A stretch of 64,000 nt of DNA from Neobacillus niacini (GCF_000759675.1 NZ_BAWM01000010.1:1-64000), one strand, 5' to 3'. Counted from the first letter of the stretch, positions 45,679 to 54,585 are shown. A program made the numbers and translations. The notes: generated by a model not told the origin, from the letters alone.

Positions 45679-46953
45679 TTGAAACGTATACACTATAGCT
45701 GGTTCATTCTTGCCATCACATTTTTCTCCATTATTGTAGCTGGAATTGCCATGTCATCATCGGGGGTTTTCATAGATTCTTTCGAAAAAGAATTTGGCTG
45801 GGATCGATCTGTTATTGCACTCGCTTTTGCCATTAGTCTTTTTTTATATGGTATATCAGGCCCGTTCATGGCAGCATTATTAGAAGTGATTGGGTTAAAA
45901 AAAATGATGATCGTTTCAATGACAACTTTGCTGACTGGTATCATACTAACCTTAATTATGAACCAGTCATTGCAGTTGATCATTATTTGGGGCGTTATTA
46001 TTGGACTGGGAGCGAGTCTTTTTTTAACGGTAGTAAGTCCATATGTAGCGAATCATTGGTTTGTGAAAAGAAGAGGACTTGCAGTAGGAATACTAACGGC
46101 AAGTACGGCAACAGGTCAGTTAATTCTACTTCCTGTTTTAGCGGCTATTATCGAAAATTATTCATGGCGCATAGCGATTGGTTTAATTATGATCCTTAGT
46201 TTCATTATGCTTATAATAATCTATTTATTTATGAAAAACACACCAAAGGATGCTGGTATTCTTCCCTATGGACTTGAACAAGAAATACAAGAGAGCAAGG
46301 AAAGTCAGAAGGAAAATCCTATTGTTATAGCCTTCAAAGGTTTATTCCAAGCTGTAAAAGTGAAGGAATTTTGGTTATTAGCTGGTAGTTTCTTTATTTG
46401 TGGGCTTTCAACGAACGGTTTAATTGGTACACATTTTGTTTCTTACTGTATTAGTTTTGGAATCCCTTTAGTTACAGCAGCTTCGTTTCTTTCGTTTATG
46501 GGAATCTTTAATCTAGTAGGAACCACTCTATCCGGGTGGCTGTCCGATCGTTTCGATAATCGATGGCTATTATTCTTGTATTACGGTTTAAGAGGGGCTT
46601 CTCTTGTATTCCTTCCTTTTGCATTAAATGAAGGTTCCATTACGATGCTAATGATCTTTACTGTGTTTTATGGATTAGATTGGATTGCAACGGTTCCACC
46701 AACGATTAGTATCTCAAGACAAATCTTCGGCACGAAAAAAAGTGGGATCGTTTATGGTTGGATTTTTGCATCTCATCAGGCAGGTGCTGCAGTAGCTGCA
46801 TTTGGTGGAGGTTTAATCTATAGATTTTTCAACACTTACACTTGGGCATTCTTTTTGGCTGGAGTTTTCTGTTTATTAGCAAGCTTCTTTGTCATTATTA
46901 TAAAAAAACAACATTCAAGTCAATTGACGAAAGAAGGAATAATGACTTTATAG
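45679..46953 (+). CDS. MFS transporter (YbfB-like, 12 helices)
   Basis: This 424-residue major facilitator protein has twelve membrane helices and a cytoplasmic loop near 190-220. The motif GWLSDRFDNRWLL (around 280) is the second-half form of the MFS loop signature. It starts with TTG after GGAGGGAG. A LysR regulator is divergent. The family is close to oxalate/formate or monocarboxylate antiporter-like carriers, but the substrate is unknown. Confidence 0.8.
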   Translation: MKRIHYSWFILAITFFSIIVAGIAMSSSGVFIDSFEKEFGWDRSVIALAFAISLFLYGISGPFMAALLEVIGLKKMMIVSMTTLLTGIILTLIMNQSLQLIIIWGVIIGLGASLFLTVVSPYVANHWFVKRRGLAVGILTASTATGQLILLPVLAAIIENYSWRIAIGLIMILSFIMLIIIYLFMKNTPKDAGILPYGLEQEIQESKESQKENPIVIAFKGLFQAVKVKEFWLLAGSFFICGLSTNGLIGTHFVSYCISFGIPLVTAASFLSFMGIFNLVGTTLSGWLSDRFDNRWLLFLYYGLRGASLVFLPFALNEGSITMLMIFTVFYGLDWIATVPPTISISRQIFGTKKSGIVYGWIFASHQAGAAVAAFGGGLIYRFFNTYTWAFFLAGVFCLLASFFVIIIKKQHSSQLTKEGIMTL

Positions 46954-46990
46954 CAATTCATAGAAAGCTATAACTAACAAGACACATAAA

Positions 46991-47080
46991 AGGCAACGCC
47001 CATTTTATACTGCACCCCAAAAGTTAAAGTGAAATCTAATTATTGGGGTGCAGTACACATTGATTCTTTGCCTTCTTTTA
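46991..47080. repeat. nested hairpin with ACTGCACCCCA ends
   Basis: ACTGCACCCCA (47009-47019) and TGGGGTGCAGT (47044-47054) form an inner stem around 24 bp; AAAGGCAA and TTGCCTT flank it as an outer stem. The inner arms resemble the ends of IS3-type elements (TGCACCCCAAAAGTTA). It may be a solo end pair inserted in, or used as, the MFS terminator. Confidence 0.5.
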
Positions 47081-47082
47081 AA

Positions 47083-47272
47083 TTTGGCTGTGTTAAACAA
47101 GACTGTTGATTTCCGCTCCAGGTGCTTCGCTTTCCGCGGGCGTGCCGGGGAGCCTCCTCGGCGCTAAAGCGCCTGTGGGGTCTCCCCAGCCCCGTACTCC
47201 CGCAGGAGTCTTCGCACCTTCCGCTCCAATCAACAGGCTATAAAATCAACATTTCCCTTTAACACAGCCAAA
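47083..47272. mobile_element. MITE-like 190-bp element with 15-bp inverted ends
   Basis: Perfect terminal repeats TTTGGCTGTGTTAAA and TTTAACACAGCCAAA bound a GC-rich core. That core is itself framed by CTGTTGATTTCCGCTCC and CCGCTCCAATCAACAG and contains several small hairpins. It is much richer in G+C than its surroundings and carries no gene. A 40-bp piece of the core recurs at 3626-3665. Confidence 0.7.
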
Positions 47273-47276
47273 AAAT

Positions 47277-48212
47277 TTATGTGTTCTTTATTTTAGCTAA
47301 TCTAACAAAGTTTTCATCTCTTTGTTTAATTTTCTGCTGAACTTCTTCATGACCTGCATATGTAAATAAACCACTACCTGTTTTGGTTCCTAGATTTCCA
47401 CTTTGAACTTTTTCCTCAACAAATGCTGGAATCTTTAACTCTTTTGATAATACAGGGGCAAGATTCTCAACTACACTCTTCCAAATATCAAGTCCTCCAA
47501 AATCAGCGGTTTCTAATGGACCAATGAATGCCCATCTGAAACCGGGACCATCTGTAATGGCCAAATCAATATCTTCTGGGGTAGCAATCCCTTCATCTAG
47601 TAAGTAAAAAGCTTCACGGACTAGTGCTGCTTGCAAGCGATTGGCAATAAAACCAGGAATATCTTTTTTCAGAACTACTGGTTTTTTCCCAATACTCTCC
47701 AGTACTTCTACGGTTCGGTCAATAATTTCATGTGCAGTATCAGGACCCTTCACCACTTCCACTAACGGAACAATCTGAGCTGGATTAAAGAAGTGAGTGA
47801 TAATTAATCGGTCTTTCTTTTGAATCCCTTCTGATAATTGTCTTAGTGAAAATGTTGAAGTATTAGAGGCAATAACGGTATCATCCTCGATTAATTCTTC
47901 CAATTGTTTGAACAAGCTAAATTTAATATCTAAATTCTCTGAAGCAGCTTCGGTAACAAAGGATGTATCCTTAACAGCCTCTTCTAAATTAGTCGTTGTA
48001 AAAATATGGGACAGCGCGCTTTCTTTATCCTTTTCACCAATAACTCCTTCTTGAATTAGCATATTTAAATTCGTTGAAATTCTAGTGACCGCATTGGTTA
48101 AAAATTCAGCTTTTATATCATATAAGAAAACATCATATCCTGCCTGTGCATAAAGTTGAGCAATTCCATGCCCCATTGTACCTGCACCTAATACAGTAAC
48201 TTTTTCAGTCAT
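47277..48212 (-). CDS. 3-hydroxyacyl-CoA dehydrogenase (3-hydroxybutyryl-CoA type)
   Basis: This 311-residue NAD-dependent dehydrogenase has the Rossmann motif LGAGTMGHGIAQLYAQAGY at the N-terminus, a catalytic-region TSTFSLRQLS and HFFNPAQIVPLVEVVKG (around 140), and a C-terminal helical domain starting near 190 (DIPGFIANRLQAALVREAF). It is single-domain, like MmgB or Hbd. It stands alone here, with a MITE directly after the stop. A role in fatty-acid or butyrate metabolism is likely; carnitine dehydrogenase-like activity is possible. Confidence 0.83.
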   Translation of the reverse strand: MTEKVTVLGAGTMGHGIAQLYAQAGYDVFLYDIKAEFLTNAVTRISTNLNMLIQEGVIGEKDKESALSHIFTTTNLEEAVKDTSFVTEAASENLDIKFSLFKQLEELIEDDTVIASNTSTFSLRQLSEGIQKKDRLIITHFFNPAQIVPLVEVVKGPDTAHEIIDRTVEVLESIGKKPVVLKKDIPGFIANRLQAALVREAFYLLDEGIATPEDIDLAITDGPGFRWAFIGPLETADFGGLDIWKSVVENLAPVLSKELKIPAFVEEKVQSGNLGTKTGSGLFTYAGHEEVQQKIKQRDENFVRLAKIKNT

Positions 48213-49113
48213 TAGTACCCCACCTTTGTCAATATTTTACTAATCTATTTTTAATATTACTATAAATCTATTAATTCCAGAAGCATTTGCAGCAGTATCC
48301 CCACAGCTAAAACTAGGGTTTTACGTTGCATTTTGATAAATGTGCTCTCCACCATTTTTACTAGATCTTCTTCTAGACAATATTCTTTCTACTAAGGAGG
48401 AATAAACACTAGTTTGGCAGGATTTAAGGCTTTTCTAATCAATCGTTTGGTTAAAACAAATTCAACTAATCAAACGTTTGATTGAAATGAGGGTAAACCC
48501 TTTAAATAATCGAACTTTGTGCTGTTTTCAAGAGAATTAATTGTCGTATAAAAGTTGTGTTGTTAGGAATCAACTTAAAAACTGACAATAGAAACTAACG
48601 AAATACATATTCTAACAAGGACAAACAAATTTTATACTAACTAATCGTTTGATTGAAAGTAAAGGAAACCCCTTTAAACCAGGCTTTTCCCCGTTTTCCG
48701 GAAAAATTTTTTGTTGAGGAAAACTCTTGTATTTCTACTATCGATGAAACGATAGTGGAACAAATTTATGACTTAGATGCCAAACTAAGAATAATCATTA
48801 CGGGACTTTCATTGATTAACAACCTACTCATCTGAACCTATCTAAACGTCAGGATGACAGAATCAGTTTGGTCATTTTCTACTGATGCAGGTACCATAAA
48901 ACCTGTAATGTGAGGGTACTCATTGTAAAATGGTGGTTACTTAAGAGAGTCGAGTACATTCGAACAATAACGCTTACATTATTGATCACTTTCTCCTTTA
49001 AAAGACATGAAAAAAGAGGCTTCTCAAAAGTTCGTTCAACTTATGAGAAGCCTCAATTAATAAATCTTTCACTTACATTCAAACCCTAATATATCAAGGG
49101 TTGGAGGGGCAAA
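48213..49113. other. long non-coding space with operator-like palindromes
   Basis: No convincing gene is present. A perfect 16-bp palindrome AATCAAACGTTTGATT lies at 48468-48483, with imperfect relatives at 48436-48453 and 48643-48655, the kind of site bound by TetR regulators. Two of them are followed by similar sequence (GATTGAAATGAGGGTAAACC and GATTGAAAGTAAAGGAAACC), so a segment has been duplicated. A ribosome site AAGGAGGAAT at about 48395 leads only to a short frame. The 60-codon frame at 48653 has no ribosome site. Confidence 0.45.
49010..49055 (-). terminator. perfect terminator of groEL type
   Basis: Minus strand GAGGCTTCTCA-loop-TGAGAAGCCTC with a T-run. It points away from the groEL 3'-end copy at 49114, about 60 bp further, and no complete gene precedes it. 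It is probably an original groEL terminator left behind. Confidence 0.75.
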
Positions 49114-49134
49114 TTACATCATGCCGCCCATTCA
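49114..49134 (-). repeat. exact copy of the groEL 3' end (candidate attachment site)
   Basis: The 20 bases TTACATCATGCCGCCCATTC are identical to the last 20 bases of groEL at 58986-59005 and lie in the same orientation; the bases beyond differ. A stop codon lies just upstream in frame, so it is not a groEL gene. Confidence 0.8.
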
Positions 49135-49268
49135 TTTGGACATATATTAAGGAGAAATACCTTTAAAAAAGTCCCCTTTTATCACTGTTTTCCAAGTTTA
49201 CATTTAATGTGTTCTAATACTAATAAAATGGCAGGAAGTCAAGCACATTACATAAAAGGAACCCCATA

Positions 49269-49390
49269 GGGCAGACCAATTTTAAAAACTCTAAAGCAAG
49301 ACGTTTGTTGTCGTTCAATGACGGAAAAATTAGATATACCACAATGTGGATTTAGAGGAGTAACATTACGAGGGTCTGAACATTAGGTTC
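49269..49390 (+). repeat. left arm of a 120-bp inverted repeat
   Basis: This arm (from GGCAGACCAATTTTAAAAAC to TCTGAACATTAGGTTC) matches the complement of 54441-54565 with about ten differences. It contains the end of an open frame, MTEKLDIPQC followed by GFRGVTLRGSEH and TAG, so it is a coding tail present in two copies. The gene family is not recognised. Confidence 0.65.
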
Positions 49391-49417
49391 AGGTCCTTAT
49401 TTTTAAGTTCATTCAAT

Positions 49418-49715
49418 AGATGAAAAACAAGTAATGTCTTTTGCACTAGCAAAAGTTATTTATTTTTCTTTGATCCAATCATTCCGTAATCCTTTATCGT
49501 AATCGATACATCATATGTAATGGGAATCTCACTAAATTTTTCATCCCAATTGTCCTTCACATTTTTCCAAACATTAGGATATTGAATTCGCAATTGGTTG
49601 CCAAATCCTCCAACATCAACTCCGAATTCCTTTTGCATTTTTTTTGTGGTATTCACTACTAAGCGCATAACTTCTTTCTCAGCCGCATTTTCTATGTGTT
49701 TAATAGTTTTATTCT
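49418..49715 (-). pseudogene. duplicated 3' end of the gerC gene
   Basis: These 298 bp are a direct repeat of 54566-54863 and encode the same last residues of the germination lipoprotein (LRIQYPNVWKNVKDNWDEKF to MIGSKKNK). I found no difference between the copies where compared. The frame is cut at AATAGTTTTATTCT, where the sequence diverges. The fragment has no start of its own and is not a gene. Confidence 0.85.
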
Positions 49716-50167
49716 GTAAGTATTGAGAATTAATTCTACAAAAAGAATAATGTTTTTTTCGTTTTATAGATACAATTTCGCTTTAGCTTGGTGGGCATAT
49801 GGCGGTACCCCTCTTTTGATTATTTAAAGCGATTGCATAAAATAAAAAAATATGATATTTTAAACTTGTCTAAAAAATAGACAGGTTTAAAAAACAGCAA
49901 AATTTTCAACTAAAGGAGCAAAAAGAAAACGTCGGATCAATCCATTGCAGAGAAACTGCTAAAGATAACAACGGACTGGTTTGCTGAAAAGCTGTAACTT
50001 ACCCGCGTGAAAGGATAGAGACAGGAATATGAAAAAAAGGGACTTGTCCTTTCGTCAATAAGTCCAACGGATTTACTGAAGTGAATTAAGAGATACCTTG
50101 AAAAGTGGTCGTCAATGCATGATGAATGGAAATCAATCCTTTAATAATAGTGGAGGTGTAATCACCC
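49716..50167. other. intergenic region before the MFS gene
   Basis: It contains a 22-bp element at 49791-49812 (GTGGGCATATGGCGGTACCC) that is inverted relative to 54412-54434. A hairpin AAACTTGTCTA/TAGACAGGTTT lies at 49862-49888. A short coding remnant near 49928-50000 (TSDQSIAEKLLKITTDWFAE) ends in a stop. A ribosome site GTGGAGGTG precedes the MFS gene. Confidence 0.45.
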
Positions 50168-51577
50168 ATGAGTAGTTCAATTGATAAAAAATCGAACGTA
50201 AACTTAAGTAAAATAGTTCCGATTATGTTGAGTTTAATGATTTTTTCACTCGTTGTCGATAACTCTTTTAAAATCATTTCTCCAGATTTAGTAGAATATT
50301 TTGGTGTATCAGCAAGTACTATAAGTTGGCAAGTAACGCTTGCAGGATTAGCAGTGGGAATAGCTGCAACTGTTTATTCTGCTCTATCTGATTCGATTAG
50401 TATTCGAAATCTACTAGTAACAGGAATTATTTTAATGTGTGTAGGATCTTTACTTGGTTATATCACACACAATAATTACTGGTTAATCGTTTTATCGAGA
50501 ATGATCCAAGCTACCGGTTACGCGGCAACTGAAACACTATATCTAATTTTTATCGCTAAATACGCAAGTGCAGAATCGCAAAAGAAATATATAGGATATT
50601 CTACAAGTGGTTTCCAATTGGCTACAGTTATCGGTACATTAACAGGGGGATTCATTGCTACTTATTTGCAATGGCAAAACTTGTTTTTAGTTCCATTACT
50701 AAGCTTAGCATTCGTACCATTCATTCTAAAACATTTACCAAAAGAAGAAAGAAAGCAACGTAAACTAGATGTTTTAGGAATAATTTTAGTCGCGGTAATT
50801 GCTGCTTCGATCATGTTGTATATGTCAAATTTTAGTTGGGGATTTTTTACGCTCTTTATTGTATCTATTCTTACATTTTTATTCTATATAAGTAAAAATA
50901 AAAACGCGTTCATTTCAATTGAATTCTTTAAAAACAAACAATTTTTATTTATGTTACTTATAGGATTTATGATTTACTCTCTTCAATCTGCCTATGCGCT
51001 AAATACATTGTCGTTTCTGATGAAAAATATATATCATATCAAATTGGATACTATTTCATTGATGTTCATACCAGCATCTTTGTCAGCAGCACTCATTGGG
51101 GCACTATCCGGTAAAATAGGGAAATTTTTAAGCAGCAAACAATGTATTTACCTGGGAGTTTCTTTTATTCTTGTCAGTTTACTACTTGGTGTATTCTTTA
51201 TAGATAAATCCATCGCAGTGTTTGTCGTATCTCTTATTTTATTATCTTCTAGCTTTGGATTGATATATGCACCGATGATCGAAACAAGTATTAAAAATAT
51301 ACCGGATGAAAAGAAAGGGACAGCAATAGGATTCTATAATCTAGTCGCCGTTTGTATTGGTTTTACAACTGGTTTCTCATATTCGTCTATTTTAATTGAT
51401 AAGAAAGATTTACAATTCGGCTTTTTGAGTTTTGTGACAGATGATCCGACAGCATTGAATTATAGTAGTATCCTAAATATTTTTGCAGCAATTGCTCTAT
51501 TAGCTCTCTTTTTATTTTGGCTTTTGGTTGGTCGCAAATTGGATACTACTATAAATATAAGGAAAGAAGTAGCATGA
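50168..51577 (+). CDS. MFS transporter, 14-helix DHA2 type
   Basis: This 469-residue protein has fourteen predicted helices and the TetK/TetL-like layout of the DHA2 family. The motif-A region reads YSALSDSISIRNLL (around 75). Its stop overlaps the ATG of a broken deoB gene (ATGA), and GntR, deoD and deoC follow. A role in nucleoside movement is therefore plausible, although most relatives are drug exporters. It lies inside the segment bounded by the gerC duplication. Confidence 0.7.
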   Translation: MSSSIDKKSNVNLSKIVPIMLSLMIFSLVVDNSFKIISPDLVEYFGVSASTISWQVTLAGLAVGIAATVYSALSDSISIRNLLVTGIILMCVGSLLGYITHNNYWLIVLSRMIQATGYAATETLYLIFIAKYASAESQKKYIGYSTSGFQLATVIGTLTGGFIATYLQWQNLFLVPLLSLAFVPFILKHLPKEERKQRKLDVLGIILVAVIAASIMLYMSNFSWGFFTLFIVSILTFLFYISKNKNAFISIEFFKNKQFLFMLLIGFMIYSLQSAYALNTLSFLMKNIYHIKLDTISLMFIPASLSAALIGALSGKIGKFLSSKQCIYLGVSFILVSLLLGVFFIDKSIAVFVVSLILLSSSFGLIYAPMIETSIKNIPDEKKGTAIGFYNLVAVCIGFTTGFSYSSILIDKKDLQFGFLSFVTDDPTALNYSSILNIFAAIALLALFLFWLLVGRKLDTTINIRKEVA

Positions 51578-51805
51578 AGAAATATGAATGTATATACTTG
51601 ATAGTCATGGATTCTTGATCCGACATTTCCTGGTATAGACCATACTCGTGAATTTATTCCCGTGTTGGTCTATTCGAAACAATTAAAGGACTCTGGTAAA
51701 TTACCTGAAAATGATACATTTGCTGATATTGGTGCAACCATAGCAGATAATTTTGATGTGACTATGCCTGAATACGGTACCTCCTTCTTAAAATTCCTAA
51801 AATAA
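51574..51805 (+). pseudogene. deoB: phosphopentomutase gene with large internal deletion
   Basis: The frame starts with [14 protein letters not shown], the typical DeoB N-terminus, then stops. One base out of frame follows the DeoB C-terminus: [40 protein letters not shown] and GTSFLKFLK, ending TAA. About 330 residues are missing, including most of the metal-binding core. The ATG overlaps the MFS stop codon, as in an intact operon. DeoB would convert ribose/deoxyribose 1-phosphate to the 5-phosphate. Confidence 0.85.
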
Positions 51806-51849
51806 TATGTTACTATACAAAAAAACAATTATTAGGAAAAGGATACTAA

Positions 51850-52575
51850 ATGAATACAAATAAATTTAAAAGACCACTCTTTATAAATATATATGACGAG
51901 CTCCTTCTTCAAATTACGAAGGGAGAATACGCTGTAGGAAGTCAGCTTCCTTCAGAGCCAGTTTTAGCAAAGAGCCTAGGGATTAGTCGCGCAACTTTAA
52001 GACAAGCTTTAGCACTTTTGCAAGAAGATGGTATAGTGGGGAATATTCGTGGAAAGGGAAATTTCGTAATCGATTCGTTTTATAAACAAGAGGATCGTCA
52101 ATTAGAAATATTAAGTAACCCTATGCATAAGTGCCATGTAGGTACATTTGACCGAATCGATTTACATTATCGACTGGACGTGGAAACAGATTTCACGAAA
52201 CAAATTTTAAAAAGAGATTCATCTGCAGTAATCGCTGTCGAACGTTTGTATAGGAAGGAAAACGATTTACTAGCATATGCTTTTACTTATATGTCTATGC
52301 AAACAGTAGAAAGTTTATCCTTGGACTTAAATAATAAGAAACAATTGCTCGATTTTCTAGAGAACCAAGCGTATATGAATGCCAAGCATGCAGAGTTGGA
52401 AATAAAATATACAAATACCGTTTATTTGGCTGATCCTAAAGAAAAACTAATTGGCCAAGATGAGTGCTTTTTACTATTAGAAAGTCTATACAGTAATTCA
52501 GATTTTCCATTAATGCATAATAAATTTTATATACCTCAACAGTTCTCGAAAATAAAACTAAATATATACAAATAG
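51850..52575 (+). CDS. GntR-family (HutC/UTRA) transcriptional regulator
   Basis: This 241-residue protein has a GntR winged helix (YDELLLQITKGEYAVGSQLP, SEPVLAKSLGISRATLRQAL, around 10-55) and a UTRA ligand-binding domain (about 95-240). It lies between the broken deoB and deoD, so it probably controls the deoxynucleoside genes. It replaces the DeoR regulator used in B. subtilis. The ligand is not known. Confidence 0.82.
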   Translation: MNTNKFKRPLFINIYDELLLQITKGEYAVGSQLPSEPVLAKSLGISRATLRQALALLQEDGIVGNIRGKGNFVIDSFYKQEDRQLEILSNPMHKCHVGTFDRIDLHYRLDVETDFTKQILKRDSSAVIAVERLYRKENDLLAYAFTYMSMQTVESLSLDLNNKKQLLDFLENQAYMNAKHAELEIKYTNTVYLADPKEKLIGQDECFLLLESLYSNSDFPLMHNKFYIPQQFSKIKLNIYK

Positions 52576-52610
52576 CTAAAAGACAAGCAAAAGATGTCTG
52601 AAGGCATCCA

Positions 52611-52757
52611 AATAAGACAAGTGGATATCTCAATAATATCATTGAACAAGATCATCGTTTCATTAAGAAAAGAGTACGCTTCATGCTGGGATTCAAAACT
52701 TATGAAACGGCTACTTCAATATACGTGGCATTTGTTTTTGTCAATACAATAGAATGA
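52611..52757 (+). mobile_element. IS6-family transposase remnant
   Basis: The plus frame reads YLNNIIEQDHRFIKKRVRFM followed by LGFKTYETATSIYVAF, the C-terminal part of IS6/IS26-type transposases including the Glu of the DDE triad in the NNIIEQDHR motif. The N-terminal two thirds are missing and there are no clear ends, so it cannot move. Confidence 0.8.
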
Positions 52758-52775
52758 AAAATGGAGTGATATAAT

Positions 52776-53486
52776 ATGACAACAGCACATAATACTGCAA
52801 AAGTCGGAGAAATTGCAAACACAGTTTTAATGCCAGGAGACCCACTACGTGCGAAATATATTGCGGATACCTACTTAAAAAATCCAGTGCAATTTAATGG
52901 TGTACGTAATATGTTGGGCTTTACAGGAAGTTATAAAGGAAAACAAATATCTGTAATGGGATCTGGTATGGGAATGCCAAGTATCGGAATATATTCATAC
53001 GAATTATATAAATTTTATGATGTAGAAAATATTATCCGTATTGGTAGTGCAGGAGCTTATACAGAAGAACTGAACATACATGATATCGTGCTTGTAGATA
53101 GTGCATGGAGTGAATCAACATTTGCAAAGGTTCAAGCAGGAGTAAATGGTGATATTCAGCTTCCTAGTGAGTTATTAACAAAGAAAATTGAAGATACTGC
53201 AAATCGCATTCATATTCCTATTGTTAGAGGTAGAATACATTCAAGTGATGTATTTTATCATGAATCTAATGTTCCAAATCATGTTGATTTTTATAATCAA
53301 CATAATTGTATTTGTACAGAAATGGAAAGCTATGCATTATTCCATAATGCAAGAATATTAGGAAAACAAGCAGCGTGTATCCTAACTATCTCAGATTCTT
53401 TAGTAACCCATGAGCAAATTAGTGCTGAAGCAAGGCAAACATCATTCGATAAAATGATGAAAATTGCATTAGAGGCTTGTTTGTAA
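52776..53486 (+). CDS. deoD: purine nucleoside phosphorylase, DeoD type
   Basis: This 236-residue hexameric-type phosphorylase cleaves purine (deoxy)nucleosides with phosphate into base and (deoxy)ribose 1-phosphate. It has the phosphate-binding MGSGMGMPSIGIYSYEL (around 65-80), RIGSAGAY (around 87), the nucleoside-binding CTEMESYALF (around 180) and the catalytic Asp in LTISDSL (around 203). The ribosome site is AATGGAGTG. With deoC it gives the two ends of deoxynucleoside breakdown; deoB, the middle step, is broken. Confidence 0.92.
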   Translation: MTTAHNTAKVGEIANTVLMPGDPLRAKYIADTYLKNPVQFNGVRNMLGFTGSYKGKQISVMGSGMGMPSIGIYSYELYKFYDVENIIRIGSAGAYTEELNIHDIVLVDSAWSESTFAKVQAGVNGDIQLPSELLTKKIEDTANRIHIPIVRGRIHSSDVFYHESNVPNHVDFYNQHNCICTEMESYALFHNARILGKQAACILTISDSLVTHEQISAEARQTSFDKMMKIALEACL

Positions 53487-53509
53487 AATATAGAAACAGA
53501 CGATGTAAA

Positions 53510-53646
53510 TAAATACAAATGATCTTCCGATATGTAAAACATTTGCAGATATTGGAGCAATAATTGCAGATAATTTTAGTGTAAAAATGCCTGAATTCGG
53601 AAAAAGCATATATATAGTCAAAATTAAAATGATGGCGATAAATTAA
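53510..53646 (+). pseudogene. deoB: second deoB C-terminal remnant
   Basis: Between deoD and deoC the frame reads [20 protein letters not shown] and FGK, again the end of phosphopentomutase but different in sequence from the remnant at 51574. Nothing upstream of it matches DeoB. Confidence 0.75.
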
Positions 53647-53659
53647 GGAGAGATATTCA

Positions 53660-54292
53660 TTGAATTATAATAAACTGATTGATCACACTATTTTAAAAGC
53701 AGATACAACAAAAGAAGCAGTTGAAAAAACTTTACACGAAGCGTTAGAACATGACTTTGCATCTGTATGCATAAATCCTTATTGGGTTTCCCTAGCAGCT
53801 GAAGTACTGAAGGGTTCTGACGTAAAAGTATGTACTGTAATTGGATTTCCGTTAGGAGCAAATACAACGAATACAAAAGTATTCGAAGCAAAGGATGCAA
53901 TTGATAACGGTGCAAATGAAATTGATATGGTAATCAATATCGGAGAATTGAAAGCAGGTCATTACGAAGTTGTTCAACGAGATATTGAAGCAGTTGTGAA
54001 GGCTGCAAAAGGAAAAGCACTTGTAAAAGTTATTATTGAGACATGTTTATTAACAAAAGAAGAAATTGAAAAAGTAAGCATCATTGTACGTGATTCGGGA
54101 GCTGATTTCATCAAAACATCAACAGGCTTCTCGACGGGTGGTGCAAAAGTGGAAGATGTAGCTCTAATGAGAAAATACGTGGGTGAAAACATTGGTGTTA
54201 AAGCTTCTGGTGGTGTAAGAACTCCAGAAATTATGAAAGCAATGGTAGAAGCAGGAGCTACTCGTATTGGAACAAGTAACGGTGTATATTAA
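53660..54292 (+). CDS. deoC: deoxyribose-phosphate aldolase
   Basis: DeoC splits 2-deoxyribose 5-phosphate into glyceraldehyde 3-phosphate and acetaldehyde. The 210-residue TIM barrel has the Schiff-base lysine in [15 protein letters not shown] (around 150), the relay Lys in VKASGGVRT (around 180) and the Asp of [10 protein letters not shown] (around 90). The end RIGTSNGVY is about a dozen residues shorter than B. subtilis DeoC (223). The shortening affects the flexible tail. The start is TTG after AAGGAGAG. Confidence 0.9.
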   Translation: MNYNKLIDHTILKADTTKEAVEKTLHEALEHDFASVCINPYWVSLAAEVLKGSDVKVCTVIGFPLGANTTNTKVFEAKDAIDNGANEIDMVINIGELKAGHYEVVQRDIEAVVKAAKGKALVKVIIETCLLTKEEIEKVSIIVRDSGADFIKTSTGFSTGGAKVEDVALMRKYVGENIGVKASGGVRTPEIMKAMVEAGATRIGTSNGVY

Positions 54293-54372
54293 ATAAAAAT
54301 AAGAGGTAAGTAGCTATTACATTTTATGATTCTGTATGTCCTATGTAGGAACATAAATGTTTCACAATAAAG

Positions 54373-54407
54373 TAGGGAGTCCAGTTATTAGGGACTCCCT
54401 ATTTTCT
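54373..54407 (+). terminator. terminator of deoC
   Basis: TAGGGAGTCC-loop-GGACTCCCTATTTT on the plus strand, 80 bp past the deoC stop. Confidence 0.85.
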
Positions 54408-54411
54408 TATT

Positions 54412-54565
54412 AGGGATACCGCCACATGCCCATCAACTGCCAGAACCTAATGTTCAGACCCTCGTAATGTTACTCCTCTAAATTCACATTGTGGTATATC
54501 TAATTTTTCCGTCATTAATCGCCAACAAACGTCTTGCTTAAGAGTTTTAAAAAAATTGGTCTGCC
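54412..54565 (-). repeat. right arm of the inverted repeat
   Basis: It contains the complement of 49791-49812 (54412-54434) and of 49269-49390 (54441-54565). On the minus strand it reads through the frame MTEKLDIPQCEFRGVTLRG, SEH and stop. It directly abuts the gerC 3' duplication. Confidence 0.65.
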
Positions 54566-54585
54566 AGATGAAAAACAAGTAATGT

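Noticed and set aside
48653..48835. 60-codon open frame
   Set aside because: It has no ribosome site, lies in a region of decayed repeats and matches no family I know.
49114..49134. A second groEL gene
   Set aside because: Only the last 20 bases match; an in-frame stop precedes them and no other groEL sequence is present.
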